In this document: positions 1 to 11,329 of the stretch, piece by piece
Layout of the letters: each line of letters opens with the position of its first letter
Position numbering within the stretch: the stretch's first letter is position 1
DNA from: Ochotona curzoniae
Lineage: Eukaryota; Chordata; Mammalia; Lagomorpha; Ochotonidae
Direction: 5' to 3'
DNA length: 64,000 bases
Assembly (NCBI RefSeq): GCF_017591425.1
Contig: NW_024466307.1
Location: 1,424,001 to 1,488,000, forward strand
Notes under the pieces: model-generated
Told to the model about the DNA's origin: nothing
Seen by the model: only the letters and a program-made list of their open reading frames with translations
Databases searched by the model: none
Made by a program: the position numbers and the translations under genes

Positions 1-1267
1 CTCCCAGGAGTAACTTGGGAGAGCAATGCTCAGGCATACGCCTATACATTTGCAAAGCAGCAGCTCTCACAGTGCCAAGAGCCCACCCATGCACAGCCAG
101 GCTGGTAGGCATCATGAAATGTTCCAGAATCAGCTTGCGGTGAGGGCTGGATTTTAAGTTGGGTGAGTGGGACATGCTCGGGGTTCCATTCCATAGCTCA
201 GTGGCTGAGTGACCATCTAAGAGCGTTTGGTTCTGCCTTACTCCCTGCACTTCCGGGAAGCACAACATTGGAGACCTTTGCCTAGCAAACGTGAAGTTAT
301 TACTGGCTTCACATCCACAGGGAGCTCAGGGCACCTGCTAATGCACGTGTGGACTGCTGATGGGGTCCAGTTCAATGCAAGGAAATAATCAATGAACACA
401 CCCTAAAAATAAAGCCACATCCGGAGCCCTCTGCCTCCTAACACTGGCTCCTATTGGAGCCATGGTCCTTTAGAAATCTGAATTTGCTCTAACGGAGAGA
501 GAGAGAAAAACAGCCACTTCAGCATAGGATGTAAGATAACAGAAACAGGCCATTGTCCCAAGTGCCTTTTGACCAGGAAGACCTCGCTGATAACTCAGAA
601 GGAAAGCAGCAGAAAACAAGCTGTGATGTGTTCCCTGACTGTGCGTCTGGAGCCCAGATCCCTTCCCAAGCCGCTGGGCTCAGGAGAAAGCCAGCATGCC
701 ACACCTGCCAGCTATGGGATGTTGCTTGTTCCTAGTTCAGCTTTTAGGGAGGTCATGGGCTTATTGCGTATTTGTAAATCCCCAAACTCACAAAGCATCG
801 TGGAAATGGCGAGTGATAGAGTTGGCCTTTTTGCATGCCATGGGAGAGAGCCAGAAGGTTCCTTGCTGCCTGTGTCCACTACAGGAGAAGCAGGGACACC
901 TGTCCCTACCCCCTCACATACAACAGGGCAGCATCTCAGAAGTTCCAGTAGAAAGGACGGATCCCTTAGAATCAAGTGGCAATAACTCTCTGTGACCTTC
1001 ATAGATCTGACCTTGGGTTCTTAGGCCCGACACCAAAGGCACATGAAGCAAAAGACAAACAGGTGAAGGATTTTATCCAAACTGTGCAGTGCTGTGTACC
1101 AGCTCCACTCTTGATACGAAGACAACCCAGACAAGGCAGTGCTGTACCTGCAAATCTCAAATCTGACGAGGGTCTGGTATCTGGAGTACAGATAAATTTT
1201 TTGGATTGTTGCTTGAATAAATGCTAAGATGCTTTAAAATATAATATAGTTCATCCCATTGCATGTA
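1..1267. other. No gene seen
   Basis: Mixed-composition sequence. Overlapping short open frames on both strands at 519-1227 have no recognisable domain, and no repeat family is evident to me. Confidence 0.6.
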
Positions 1268-1590
1268 TTTTTAAAAATATTTATTTGAAAGGCAGAGTTA
1301 TAAAGAAAGAGGGAGATACAGAGAGAGGAAGAGAAACAGATCTTCTATCTGCTGGTTCACTCTCCAAATGACCACAATGGTGGGGCCTCTGCAAGGACGA
1401 CCCTTCCCACGTGTGTGCAGGGCGCTTGGACCACCCTCATCTGCTTTCCCAGACTGTTAGTAAAGAGCTGGATCAGAAGTGGAGCAGCTGAGACCTGGAC
1501 TGGTGCTGGATCAGAAGTGGAGCAGCTGAGATCTGGACTGGTGCTCTTACACAGGCAGTAGCTTAATCTGCTCAATCACAATGCCAGTCT
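1268..1590 (-). mobile_element. CSINE with internal 38-bp duplication
   Basis: A reverse-oriented lagomorph SINE starting at its tail (aaaaatatttatttgaaaggc). A 38-bp block, gctggatcagaagtggagca and onward, is present twice in a row (about 1469-1543), so the copy is longer than usual. Confidence 0.85.
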
Positions 1591-4033
1591 AGCTGGCACC
1601 CCATGTGGGCAACGGCTTGAGTTCTGGCTGCTCCATTTCCAAGCCAACTGCCTTCTAACGTGCCCAGGAAAAGCAGCAGAGGACGGCACGCATGGTGGCC
1701 TCCTGTACTCATGTGGCAGACCTGACCGGCCTTTCAGGCTGCAGGCTTTACCGTGACTCTCCACCGGAAGGGTTGTGGACGACCCCTCTGGGTCATGCTG
1801 CCCTTCAGACAATGACTTGTTTCCAGGAATGACCTTTGGGAGGACATCAGCCTGTATTCTCTCACTTGGTCTCTGGACAAGGCAAGCTTCTTTGAGAGAC
1901 CACGTAGAATGGGATTGTGGGGGCTGCACCTGACCGCTTGTCAGGAGCTTGTGTCCCTGTGCACCTGCTGGGCTGCGAGCCCCTCGGGCAGCTGCTGCGT
2001 TCACTACTGGCACAGTCTCCCCATCATGCCCAGCGGGGTCGTTTGCCTGCTGACTGCCCAGGAGATGGGCTGGGGGAGAAGAGCAACACCACTTACTTTT
2101 TATTTACCAAAGTAAAGGCGCAGCCAGAGAACAAGCCCTGGCACTGCCCATCCGTTCCACTCTGCGTCACTGCCGAGAGCCGCGCCCAGGCCGGCCCCAG
2201 GCGTCCGCACGCAGAGGATGGCAGCACTAAATGTCGTCCACACACCACCCAGATGGCCTGCAAATGGGACTCTGAGATAAACTGGCCACGCTCAGGCCCA
2301 TTTAAAGCTGGACCTCCGGGAACAAGCGCTTTGTAAACAGCCATAAGGCCAGTGTGCCCTGAGCAGTTCCCATCACTGCTGTAAAGCAGGCGCACTCCAG
2401 CAGGCCTGGGGACACAAGGGGCAGGGGTCGGGCTGGGCTGGAAAACGCAAAAGATATAAAAGGAAGCCTTTTCACAAGCAAAAGGGAGGGTGAAAGAAAA
2501 GGAGAAGGGAAAAAGGGAATGCTGGGTGGAAATCTGAGGACAAGCAAGGGAGAAGGGTCAGCTAAGAGGAAGGGTCCCTGGGCTGTGAGTTTCCACACAG
2601 GGCCCAGCTCACTGTATTCTCCGCATCCACAGGGCGCTGAGCTGCAGGAGCCTGGATCACTGACATTCCACGTTAACTTGACAGCATTTAACAGGATGGG
2701 ACCAGCCCAGAACCAAGTGCCCAGGGGACTTGGACCAGCCCAGAACCCACTTGCTCTGCTTGACTCTGCTTATAATTTGTTTCTTAAGACACAGTGACCT
2801 TGGGCCAGCCAAGAACTACTGCAGGTCCTCCAAGTGCTTGAGTGACAACTTTAACAGAAACGATCGTTGCAATTTTTCCGCCCCAAGTGCAGATACGTTA
2901 TTTCCCTGCCTCCCCACCCCATCCCTCTGTAGCTGCATTATCAATTCTTCCCCACCAGGTGCGACAGGCTTGGAGCTCTCTGCTGTGGACTGGCTTTCCC
3001 AGCCCGGCTGTGACGTCCCTGTTCCCATGTTTGGGGCAGACCCACTGTCAGACATTCCAGTGGCCTTGCTGCTGGGAGGTGACACCAGAGAGCCCCGAAC
3101 ACCTGGGGACAGTGTGGTAAGGTGGACTTTCACAGCCCGGGAGCGTGCAGTTCAAAGGCATGGAGTCCATGTGTCCCCTTGTTGGGCCCCTCCTGTGTAC
3201 CCTGCTGGATCCTCCACACACACGCAGCACTGGCCTGGCACCCGCAGTCCCAATGCCATGGCCACCTCCTCTGCTGCCCACGGACACTCCAAGGACAATG
3301 TCTTCACCGCTGCTGCTTTATTGCCCAATAACCTCATTATTTTACAGCCCAGGAAACTGGGACGCACTCTGCCAAGCTTTATGGAGCTGGACAGCAGGCG
3401 CTGGGCCCCAGGGAGCACCAAGAGTGCGTGACCATCACAGGGGGGCATGGGAGAGAGCAAACAACCAGGTGGCGCCAAGCTGGCACACAGGGGGCATCCA
3501 GCAGGAAGTGCTGCCTGGTTCCTGCCAGGCCAGGCTGAGCCCCCAGCTCCCTCTCACGTGGCACCCATATGAACATGCAGATCTGAGGACATAACCAGGG
3601 GATGCTGGGAACACACGAGGGGCTGGTGGGAGATGAGGGGTGGGAGTCGGAGTGGTCCAAGTGCAGGGGTTGGGTCCTGTGGCTCCCAGCAAGAGGGCAC
3701 ATCACCTTCTGGAAGTTTCTTTGCATGGGTCTGACAAGAAGAACCCCTTCCCCTCAATCAGAGGCTGTGACTCCCATGCAAAGGGCAAAGAAAGCGCACC
3801 CTGGCTCCTGAGGCCTGAAGCACAGAGGCCCCTAGCAGTATCTATCAGCAGCCCTGCCTTGCCCGAGGCTGAGGACTCAGTCCCCCAGGCCTCCCCAGCA
3901 GAGGGGCCAAGGTCCCTCTGTGTGGCCACTGGGATTCCCAAGAGGCCGTCGGGTGCCTGCCCTGCTGCTCTCTGTCTTGTTTTGCTCACCATGGCTGATC
4001 ATGCAGATTCTCTGAAGGAGAAAGCACTGTGCT
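1591..4033. other. No gene seen
   Basis: GC-rich intergenic sequence. Open frames of 70-240 codons overlap on both strands, as expected by chance at this composition. No splice-flanked conserved segment recognised. Confidence 0.55.
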
Positions 4034-4310
4034 CACAGCCACGCCCCCTCCCCACTGCACATCACAGCCACGTCTCCTCCCACTGCACATCACAGCCTCA
4101 CCCCCTCCCCACTGCACATCACAGCCACGCCCCCTCCCCACTACACATTGCAGCCACACCCCCTCCCCACTGCACATCACAGCCACGCCCCCTCCCCACT
4201 GCATGTTGCGGCCACGCCCCCTCCCCACTGCATCACAGCCACGTCCTCTCCCCACTGCACATCACAGCCACGCCCCCTCCCCACTGTGCATCACACCCAT
4301 GCCCCCCTCT
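4034..4310 (+). repeat. 29-bp minisatellite, about 9 copies
   Basis: The unit is about cacagccacgccccctcccc plus actgcacat, with 1-3 substitutions per copy and occasional shorter copies. It ends in a C-homopolymer run near 4310-4321. Confidence 0.9.
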
Positions 4311-4365
4311 CCCCCCCCCCCGCTGCAAGGTCTGGGGCTGCAAGAAAAGCAGTGGGAAGCAGTGA

Positions 4366-4537
4366 AAGGGGGCTTCTGTTCTGGCAAAGATGTGGAAGGG
4401 AGCACACCATGCAGCCCTGGAAGGGGGCTTCTGTTCTGGCAAAGGTGTGGAAGGGAGCACACCATGCAGCCCTGGAAGGGGGCTTCTGTTCTGGCAAAGG
4501 TGTGGAAGGGAGCACACCATGCAGCCCTGGAAGGGGC
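4366..4537 (+). repeat. 55-bp tandem repeat, 3 copies
   Basis: The ggcttctgttctggcaaag units start at 4371, 4426 and 4481, nearly identical. The array follows the 29-bp array after about 50 bp. Confidence 0.93.
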
Positions 4538-5508
4538 AGGGTTTTGCAGGCCACCCTGGCCCCAAGGATAATGACATCAGCCACATTGCTGAGGGAACAT
4601 CACGATGATGCCACATGCTCTGGCATTTGTCCGAGTCCTCGGAGAGTGACTCCGCACTGGCTCTTCACAGGAGTTTTTCTGGAGCTGAATTACAAACGAG
4701 TTCTTTATTCACTGCAGGCACAGAGGGTGCCCACAGTTGTTCCTTTAATGATGACATTGGTGTGACCAGAGGGATGGGGACTGGTCAGTTTGACTTCTTG
4801 TTACAGTCTGTTTGGAAGGATCAGAATTCCTGAATTTACTCACAGCTCTAAGGATGACCTCCTGTCTCAAGCCCGAGGTCACACCACCACCTCTGGGCCC
4901 ATTGGGCTGTGTCTTCCAGAGGAGATAGGAGGGCGCCCATGGGGCTCCCAGATGCTAATTCCCAGCACCCTTGGGTGTCCAGGGAAAGCACAGCATCCAG
5001 ACTTGCATTCAGGTCTAGGCACAGCCCCGGCACTGCAGGCAGCTGAGGCTGCTACACGAGCCCCGACCACACTCGGGGCCAGGAGAGGAGGTGGTATTCT
5101 CGTCCTGACACCCACCCTGCTTGATTCTGCTCAGAAGTAGTTTCTGCATGGGACATGACAGCTCCATGGGCAGTGAGGGCAGCGGGGGCAGCGGGACCTA
5201 CGAGCAGTGTGGGAGGCACAAGGTGAGCAGAAACCCAGCACAGGTGGTCACCTGGAAGGTGACAAACTCAGCGAGAGGCTGGACAGTCCAGCCTGGGCAA
5301 GAGGCCAGCATGGGCCCGCTCCAGGCCCACTTCCCTCTGCAGCAGGTCACAGCCAGCCTTGGCAGCTGCAGGCGAGGCTATGAGTGGGTCCTGCGGAATC
5401 CTGGGAGTGTGGGCAGGTTAAGAACCCCCAAATGATGTTTAGGGAGCACAGGAAAGCAACTTCTAATCACACAACTGGCCACACACTGAACCAACTTGTC
5501 CCAGAGCC

Positions 5509-5612
5509 AAGGATGTGGCAGAGCAGGTAAAGCTACTGTCTGGGACGCTGACATTCCATATGGGCCCCAGTTCAAGTCCTGGCTTTCAAGCACAACTCTG
5601 CTTTTGAAGCTA
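5509..5612 (+). mobile_element. CSINE 5' fragment
   Basis: It matches the tRNA-like head: gcagagcaggtaaagc...gctgacattccatatgggcc..agttcaagtcctggct. It is truncated after the head. Confidence 0.65.
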
Positions 5613-5970
5613 GATTCTTGGATATCGACGTGTGCCAACCGTGTCTCTAAGGCTCACAGGTCAGCATGTGGCATTTCCAAGCTGCCAATGTCCTCAGTGT
5701 TTCGGGGAACACATCTGTTGCTTGGCCACAGTCACATTGTGGGACCTGGGTGTCATGTACAGCAGGGAGGTATTGGGGAAGTTACCCGGTCTTGCTTAGG
5801 CCTTGGCTTCCTGGTCGAGTGACAGACATGGGTGCACGGAGTCGCACAGACGTGTCCCTGGGTGCTCGTCTCTCCCCTGCACCACGGAGTTGTGGTCCAT
5901 GAATGCCACAGGCAGGCAGTGCCAGGTTTGCAGAAGAGGATGTTGCTGGGAAAGCACACCTGCTTCCTGT

Positions 5971-6070
5971 GTGTCGTGGCTGCGTCTTTCTGCTCTGCCG
6001 CCTGGCAGCTTCACCCCTGTGCGTCGTGGCTGCGTCTTACTGCTCTGCCGCCTGGCAGCTTCACCCTTGC
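5971..6070 (+). repeat. 50-bp tandem duplication
   Basis: Two copies of a unit beginning gtgtcgtggctgcgtctt, starting at 5971 and 6021, with about two differences. Confidence 0.85.
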
Positions 6071-7297
6071 TTCCCTGCTCTCCACAGTTAACAGCTTCTA
6101 GCAGAAGTTCCATGGTGCACATAGCATTTGCGGAGCCAGTAACAGGGTCCCTGAGAGGACTTCCAGTGGCATGTTCAGACTCAGGGGTGCACATGCGTTC
6201 ACCCCACTACTGCGGGAGCCTAGCCTGTGGAGGCTGCTGGGGGTGGGGCTGGCTTGGGGTCTATGTTGGAGCTGGGCCTGCTTAGTTCTTTGTTCTCAGG
6301 TGTAAATGACACGGCATGGCAGAGCAGGTGGGTTATCTAGAACAAAGGTTTATTGCGGCTCACAGCCCCGCTCCAAGGTTGAGGACACACCTGTTGCCGA
6401 CGATGGCCTTGGTGTTGGCAGAGGACCAGTGAGGCATAGGGCATCATGGGGCCGGAAACAGGTAGCTGAGAGACCTAGCCCAGCTGGCTGCAAGAGCAGA
6501 TCTGCTTCCGGATAACCTGAGAAGCACCTCTGCGGATTAACAGCTGCAACGGCAGAGCCACGTTTCCAGGGCGTTTGCAGGGAGCTACTGAGTCCAAGTG
6601 CCTCCCGCTTCGTACGTGCTTATTTCAAACAGATCTATTATTTTATGGCCATTTTGCACAGTTGTATACTTGTTTTTTTCTTCTGTAACATGAGAACCAG
6701 GAAGTTTATAAGAGGACACCTGCCTTTAACGTTTTGACTTAAATCACATCCTATGCAATTGCCTTCTGAAACCCCGCTGGGGGCAGGGTCGGGGCTCAGG
6801 GTCTCCCTGGGTCCCCACTTCCCCTGTGAGAGACAAGTAAAAAGATCCCCTGCTACAGGTGTGGGTAAAGTGCAAGTGACCTTGCGAGCTGGCTGCCTTG
6901 AGAAGTACATGCCATGCCAACACCAGGCCAGCACAGAAATCCCCAAACTGCCCACACAGGTGCCCATCAGCACTGAGTGGATGAGCCATGGCCTGTCCAC
7001 ACACCAGACGGCGCCAGCCTTGCCGAGGGGAGAGCTCTCTGCACAGCCTCCTCAATGCTGCGTGAACTTCCAAAGCCAGACCCAGCAGGCTACATTCAGT
7101 GCTTCCAGAACCAACCATGGGCAGGAAACACAGCAGGGTTTGCAGGGGGCGGGGCACATGGAGGCATCTACCGAACTGACCCAGCACTGGGTCAAGCACA
7201 TTTACACGCCACCAATACATGCACCATTGTGCTCAACGAGAGAGCTCAGAGAAGGTTGTATCTGTTGGCATTCAATGCACAGCTGTTGTCGAGAGAA

Positions 7298-7603
7298 GGC
7301 CTTCTAATTATTTACTTGTCTGGAACACAGAACTACTGAAACGGAGGCAGAGAGGGGAGAGAGCAAGCATGCGTGTGCGAGAGAGATATCTTCCTCCTGC
7401 TGGTTCACCTCCCAAATGCCTCCAGCAGCCAGTGCTGGGCCAGGCCAAAGCCTGGAGCCCTGCACTGCACTGGGGTCTCCCACATGGGTGCAGGGGCCCA
7501 AGGCATTGTGCTATCTTTCTCTGCTTCCTTCCCAGGCCATTAGTAGGGAGCTGGATTGGAAATGGAGCAGCTTGGACAGGAACCACCACAATGCTGGCCC
7601 TGT
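7298..7603 (-). mobile_element. CSINE
   Basis: Reverse copy with tctgctggttcac...cccaaatgcc, cacatgggtgcaggggccca and ggagctggattggaaatgga landmarks. Confidence 0.85.
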
Positions 7604-7696
7604 GATTTTTTTCTTAAAAGACCTTGATCCAGGTGTCTGTATCTGCAGTGTGAAGTAGAACTGAAAGTGTGGCTCAGGGGTGATGGCGAATATGCC

Positions 7697-8170
7697 AGAG
7701 TTCCCTGCTGCAGAAAGCCACGCCTCTGTCCCAGGGACCACGTCTCTCCCAGAGTTCCCTGTTCCGGAAGGCCACACCTCTGTCCCAGGGACCACGTCTC
7801 TCCCAGAGTTCCCTGTTCCGGAAGGCCACACCTCTGTCCCAGGGACCACGTCTCTCCCAGAGTTCCCTGTTCCGGAAGGCCACACCTCTGTCCCAGGGAC
7901 CACGTCTCTCCCAGAGTTCCCTGTTCCGGAAGGCCACACCTCTGTCCCAGGGACCACGTCTCTCCCAGAGTTCCCTGTTCCGGAAGGCCACACCTCTGTC
8001 CCAGGGACCACGTCTCTCCCAGAGTTCCCTGTTCCGGAAGGCCACACCTCTGTCCCAGGGACCACGTCTCTCCCAGAGTTCCCTGTTCCGGAAGGCCACA
8101 CCTCTGTCCCAGGGACCACGTCTCTCCCAGAGTTCCCTGCTCTGGAAGGCCACACCCCTTTCCCAGTGAG
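7697..8170 (+). repeat. 54-bp minisatellite, about 9 copies
   Basis: Units start at 7697, 7751, 7805, 7859, 7913, 7967, 8021, 8075 and 8129, each 54 bp. The central seven look identical by eye; the first and last are diverged. Because 54 is 18 codons, the array keeps long frames open on both strands, for example a plus-strand frame with repeating PEFPVPEGHTSVPGTTSL. I see no splice sites, family similarity or promoter that would make this a gene. Confidence 0.95.
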
Positions 8171-9005
8171 TCAGTCAGCTGCCAGGCTACCTGCTAACCC
8201 AAGCAGAGCAGTTTAAGTGTCAGCACAGCACAGAAGCAGGGCCCAGCCCATGTACAACATCCCAGTCCCTATCAGCCCCCCTCCTGAACTCTGTTGCTCC
8301 TCCAATTTCTAAAGACAGGAATGGAATTTGAGGGAAGGAAAGTATTAAACAACGCTTCCCAACCCGGAGGCCGAGGTGGCCCTGGGCTCCAGGCTCTGAG
8401 GGGTCCAGGATCCCCCAGGGCTGATGACAGTGCTGGACCTGTCTGCCAGGACCGATGTGGGTGTTGCACATCCTGAGTGTGTCATTTGGAGCCGCTTTGA
8501 TGACGCATACCCAGTCTACGTAAGTCCCCTTTTCCTAAGATGTTCTCACTGCCCTTGTGACGTGGATTCTCCTGGGAAGTTGGGTCATCACTTGATGCTC
8601 ACTGCCTTCCTCTCCAAACCCGAGGCTTGCAAGGTGCAGCATGCCACAGAGGGAGAGCCGGGCAAGGAAACCACCCAGCAGGCCTGGGCCCCGTGCCCCC
8701 TGTGTGAAGAGCACGAAGGAGGAAGCATGATTGGAGTGTGGGGGTGGGCTGTGGTTTCCCTCAGTGCGCCATTCCTTTTCTTGAGAAATGAAATAAAAAC
8801 AGGATAACAGGATACGATGAAGAAAGACTTAGTGAAGAGCCATGTTGGCTGAAATTCAAGTTTCAGCAGCAACATAGAGGAGAAAGCCTCGCCCACACAG
8901 CTGATGAAAAGGCAAAAGCAAGGAAACAGGGAAGAAAATATACAAAACAGTGGCAGAGTCAGTGCAGAAAGTTCCGGGTCTGCTAGAAAGAGAAACCTGG
9001 AAAAT
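8171..9005. other. No gene seen
   Basis: Unique-looking sequence between the 54-bp array and the CA-rich tract; no exon or repeat family recognised. Confidence 0.5.
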
Positions 9006-9230
9006 ACACACAGACACATGCACAAACACACGCAGCACACACTCACACGCACACACATTCACACATAGACGCACACACATACTGTACACATGCTCATATA
9101 CACGGATACAGCACACATTCACACACGTGCACACATACACGGATACAGCACACACATTCACAGACACGTGCACACACGGCACACACTGCCACACAGATAT
9201 ATGCGGCACACACTGCCACACACACAGTGG
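9006..9230 (+). repeat. CA-rich microsatellite
   Basis: Interrupted (CA)n with CACG and CATA interruptions and short duplicated blocks such as acacggatacagcacaca. Confidence 0.9.
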
Positions 9231-9539
9231 AGAGGTGATGATGCAGGGAACACAGGCATTACTTCCCAGCCTGTGCACCAGGAAGGGTGTGTCCGGCCCG
9301 TAGAACAAACAAGGTTCACCAAGTCACAGGGTTCTGCATTGCAGCAACAGGTACACTTCTGGGAACTCTAGGGGTGGCTCTGTGGTCACCGAGTCAGGCC
9401 AGATAGCTGCACCCACAGCTTAGGGTCTGGGCTCCAATACTACCTCCAGCCTTATTCCAGTGAACACCCTGGAAGGTGAGCGGTGACCATTCAAGCCTTT
9501 GGGCCCCTGCTACCCAACGGGAGATTAAAACTGTGCACC

Positions 9540-9632
9540 TAGCCCCTGGCCCAGTCCTAGCCCCTGGCCCTAGCTCCTAGCCCCTGGCCCAGTCCTAGCC
9601 CCTGGCCCAGTCCTAGCCCCTGGCCCAGTCCC
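9540..9632 (+). repeat. 18-bp minisatellite
   Basis: About five copies of the unit cctagcccctggcccagt, one of them altered to ccctagct. Confidence 0.85.
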
Positions 9633-9903
9633 ACCACAGTGGGAATGTGCAGAGTGAACTAACAGATGGAAGCCCTCTCTACCACTCAAACAAAAACAAA
9701 GCTGGAAAGCATTAAAAAAAAAAAAAAAAAAAGATCCTAGAAGTTTCTGGAGAGAGGGATAAAAGAAAGCATATTTTTTTAAAAAGTGAGAATTCAAAGG
9801 AAACAAATTTGCTAACAGTCAACATCAGGATCTAGATGGCCAACACAATGTGTCCAAGGCTCACAGCATGCTGCCCTGGCAAGTCTTACAAAGTTACAGT
9901 TTC

Positions 9904-10227
9904 TTTCAGCGCAAGTGGTTAAGGTCCTCGCCCTGCACTCCCGGGATCCCATATGGGCACCGGTTCTAATCCCGGCAGCCCCGCTTCCCATCCAGCTCCC
10001 TGCCTGTGGCCCGGGAGAGCAGTCGAGGACGGCCCAAAGCTTTGGGACCCTGCACCCGCGTGGGAGACCCGGAAGAGGCTCCTGGCTTCGGATCGGCATA
10101 GTATCGGCCCGTTGCGCTCACTTGGGGAGTGAATCATCGGACGGAAGATCTTCCTCTCTGTCTCTCCTCTCTGTATATCCGCCTTTCCAATAAAAAAAAT
10201 AATAAAAAGAAATATAAAAAAAAAAAA
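9904..10227 (+). mobile_element. Young pika-type CSINE, first of a tandem pair
   Basis: A nearly intact forward copy with cgggatcccatatgggcacc, cccgggagagcagtcgagga, gcacccgcgtgggagaccc and an aataaaaaaaataataaaa tail. Flanked by aagttacagtttc at 9891-9903 and again at 10228-10240. Confidence 0.95.
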
Positions 10228-10240
10228 AAGTTACAGTTTC

Positions 10241-10593
10241 GGGCCCGTGCCTTGGCCTAGTGGCTAAAGTCCTCGCCTTAAATGCCCCGGGATCCCATAT
10301 GGGCGCCGGTTCTAATCCTGGCAGCCCCACTTCCCATCCAGCCCCTTGCCTGTGGCCTGGGAAAGCAGTGGAGGACAGCCCAAAACTTTGGGACACTGTA
10401 CCCATGTGGGAGACCCAGAAGAGGCTCGAGGTTCCTGGTTCCCGGCACTGGATTGGCGCAGCACTGGCCATTGTGGTCACTTGGGGAGTGAATCATTAGA
10501 CGGAAGATCTTCCTCTCTGTCTCTCCTCCTCCCTGTCTCTCCTCCTCTCTGTATATCTGACTTTGTAATAAAAATAAATAAATATTTTAAAAA
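10241..10593 (+). mobile_element. Young pika-type CSINE, second of a tandem pair
   Basis: A nearly intact forward copy with aataaaaataaataaatatt tail. Flanked by aagttacagtttc (10228-10240) on the left and aagtaacagttt (10594-10605) on the right, so it shares its target sequence with the first copy. Confidence 0.95.
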
Positions 10594-10605
10594 AAGTAAC
10601 AGTTT

Positions 10606-11159
10606 ATGGGCAGGCACAGAAACTGACAGTGAAAGCAAAAAGGACAGCACCGGTGGTCTGGAACCCAGGATCTGTGAAGCCCCCGAGAGGCGCTGTGTAC
10701 CCCCACTGCCCCGGGATCCAGTGGTGGCCTGGGCTAGCAGCACTGCCTCGTGTCATGCCCTTCCCTCTGCTGTCCCTGTCCACCTGCCTCCTAGCACCGC
10801 TGCCTCCTGGCTCTGCACCCAGTCTCCTTTCAGCCACGTGAGGAGGGCCAACCAAGGGTGTCTGGGTGCCAGGCAGGGATGTGGCACCCCTGATCCTCAC
10901 CCTAGGACTAGGGGCACTCAACTGAAAATTAACTTACATGGGAAAAGACGGCGCGTTGTGGGCAGGAGAAGGGCATTGGCACTAGGCAGGGAGCTGCGAG
11001 GGAACCCTCCCCGGGCGCTGGCCCCTGACCTGCGGCCCCATCCCCTACTCTGGCTCGTCCGGTGGGGCTTCCCTGCCTGCGCAGCATTTGCTGCAGACCT
11101 GCCTGGGTTTCACCCTCCTGGAAGGGGGCGGGGCGGCCAGCTGGCCGGGCCAGTCCATG
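10606..11159. other. No gene seen
   Basis: GC-rich sequence with open frames on both strands. The longest plus-strand frame here begins inside the preceding SINE and is not a gene. Confidence 0.55.
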
Positions 11160-11318
11160 GGATCTGGCAGATGATGGTCCAAGCACTTGGGTCCTGTGAT
11201 GAAGTGATTGGCTCTTAGCTGTCGTGGGCCTTTTGGGGGTCCACCCAGTAGATACACAATCTCTCACTCTCCCAGCTTCTGTCACTCTGCCTTTTCAATA
11301 ATAACTAAATAAAACTTA
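11160..11318 (+). mobile_element. CSINE 3' half, old
   Basis: It holds gcagatgatggtccaagcac, ttgggtcctg, and a tctgccttttcaataataac-type tail; the head is not recognisable. Confidence 0.55.
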
Positions 11319-11329
11319 AATGATGCACC

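Larger units (their letters stand above)
4538..7297. other. No gene seen
   Basis: Apart from the SINE fragment at 5509 and the 50-bp duplication at 5971, nothing is recognised. The stretch near 6330-6400 (gaacaaaggtttattgcggc-tcacagccccgctcc) resembles the end of an old interspersed repeat, but I cannot name it. Confidence 0.5.

Noticed and set aside
7680..8216. 178-codon plus frame with repeating PEFPVPEGHTSVPGTTSL, and equal minus frames
   Set aside because: It is the 54-bp minisatellite read in frame; a period divisible by three keeps frames open on both strands. No exon boundaries or related protein.
10346..11218. 290-codon plus frame
   Set aside because: It starts inside a SINE and runs into GC-rich sequence; no domain, no splice context.
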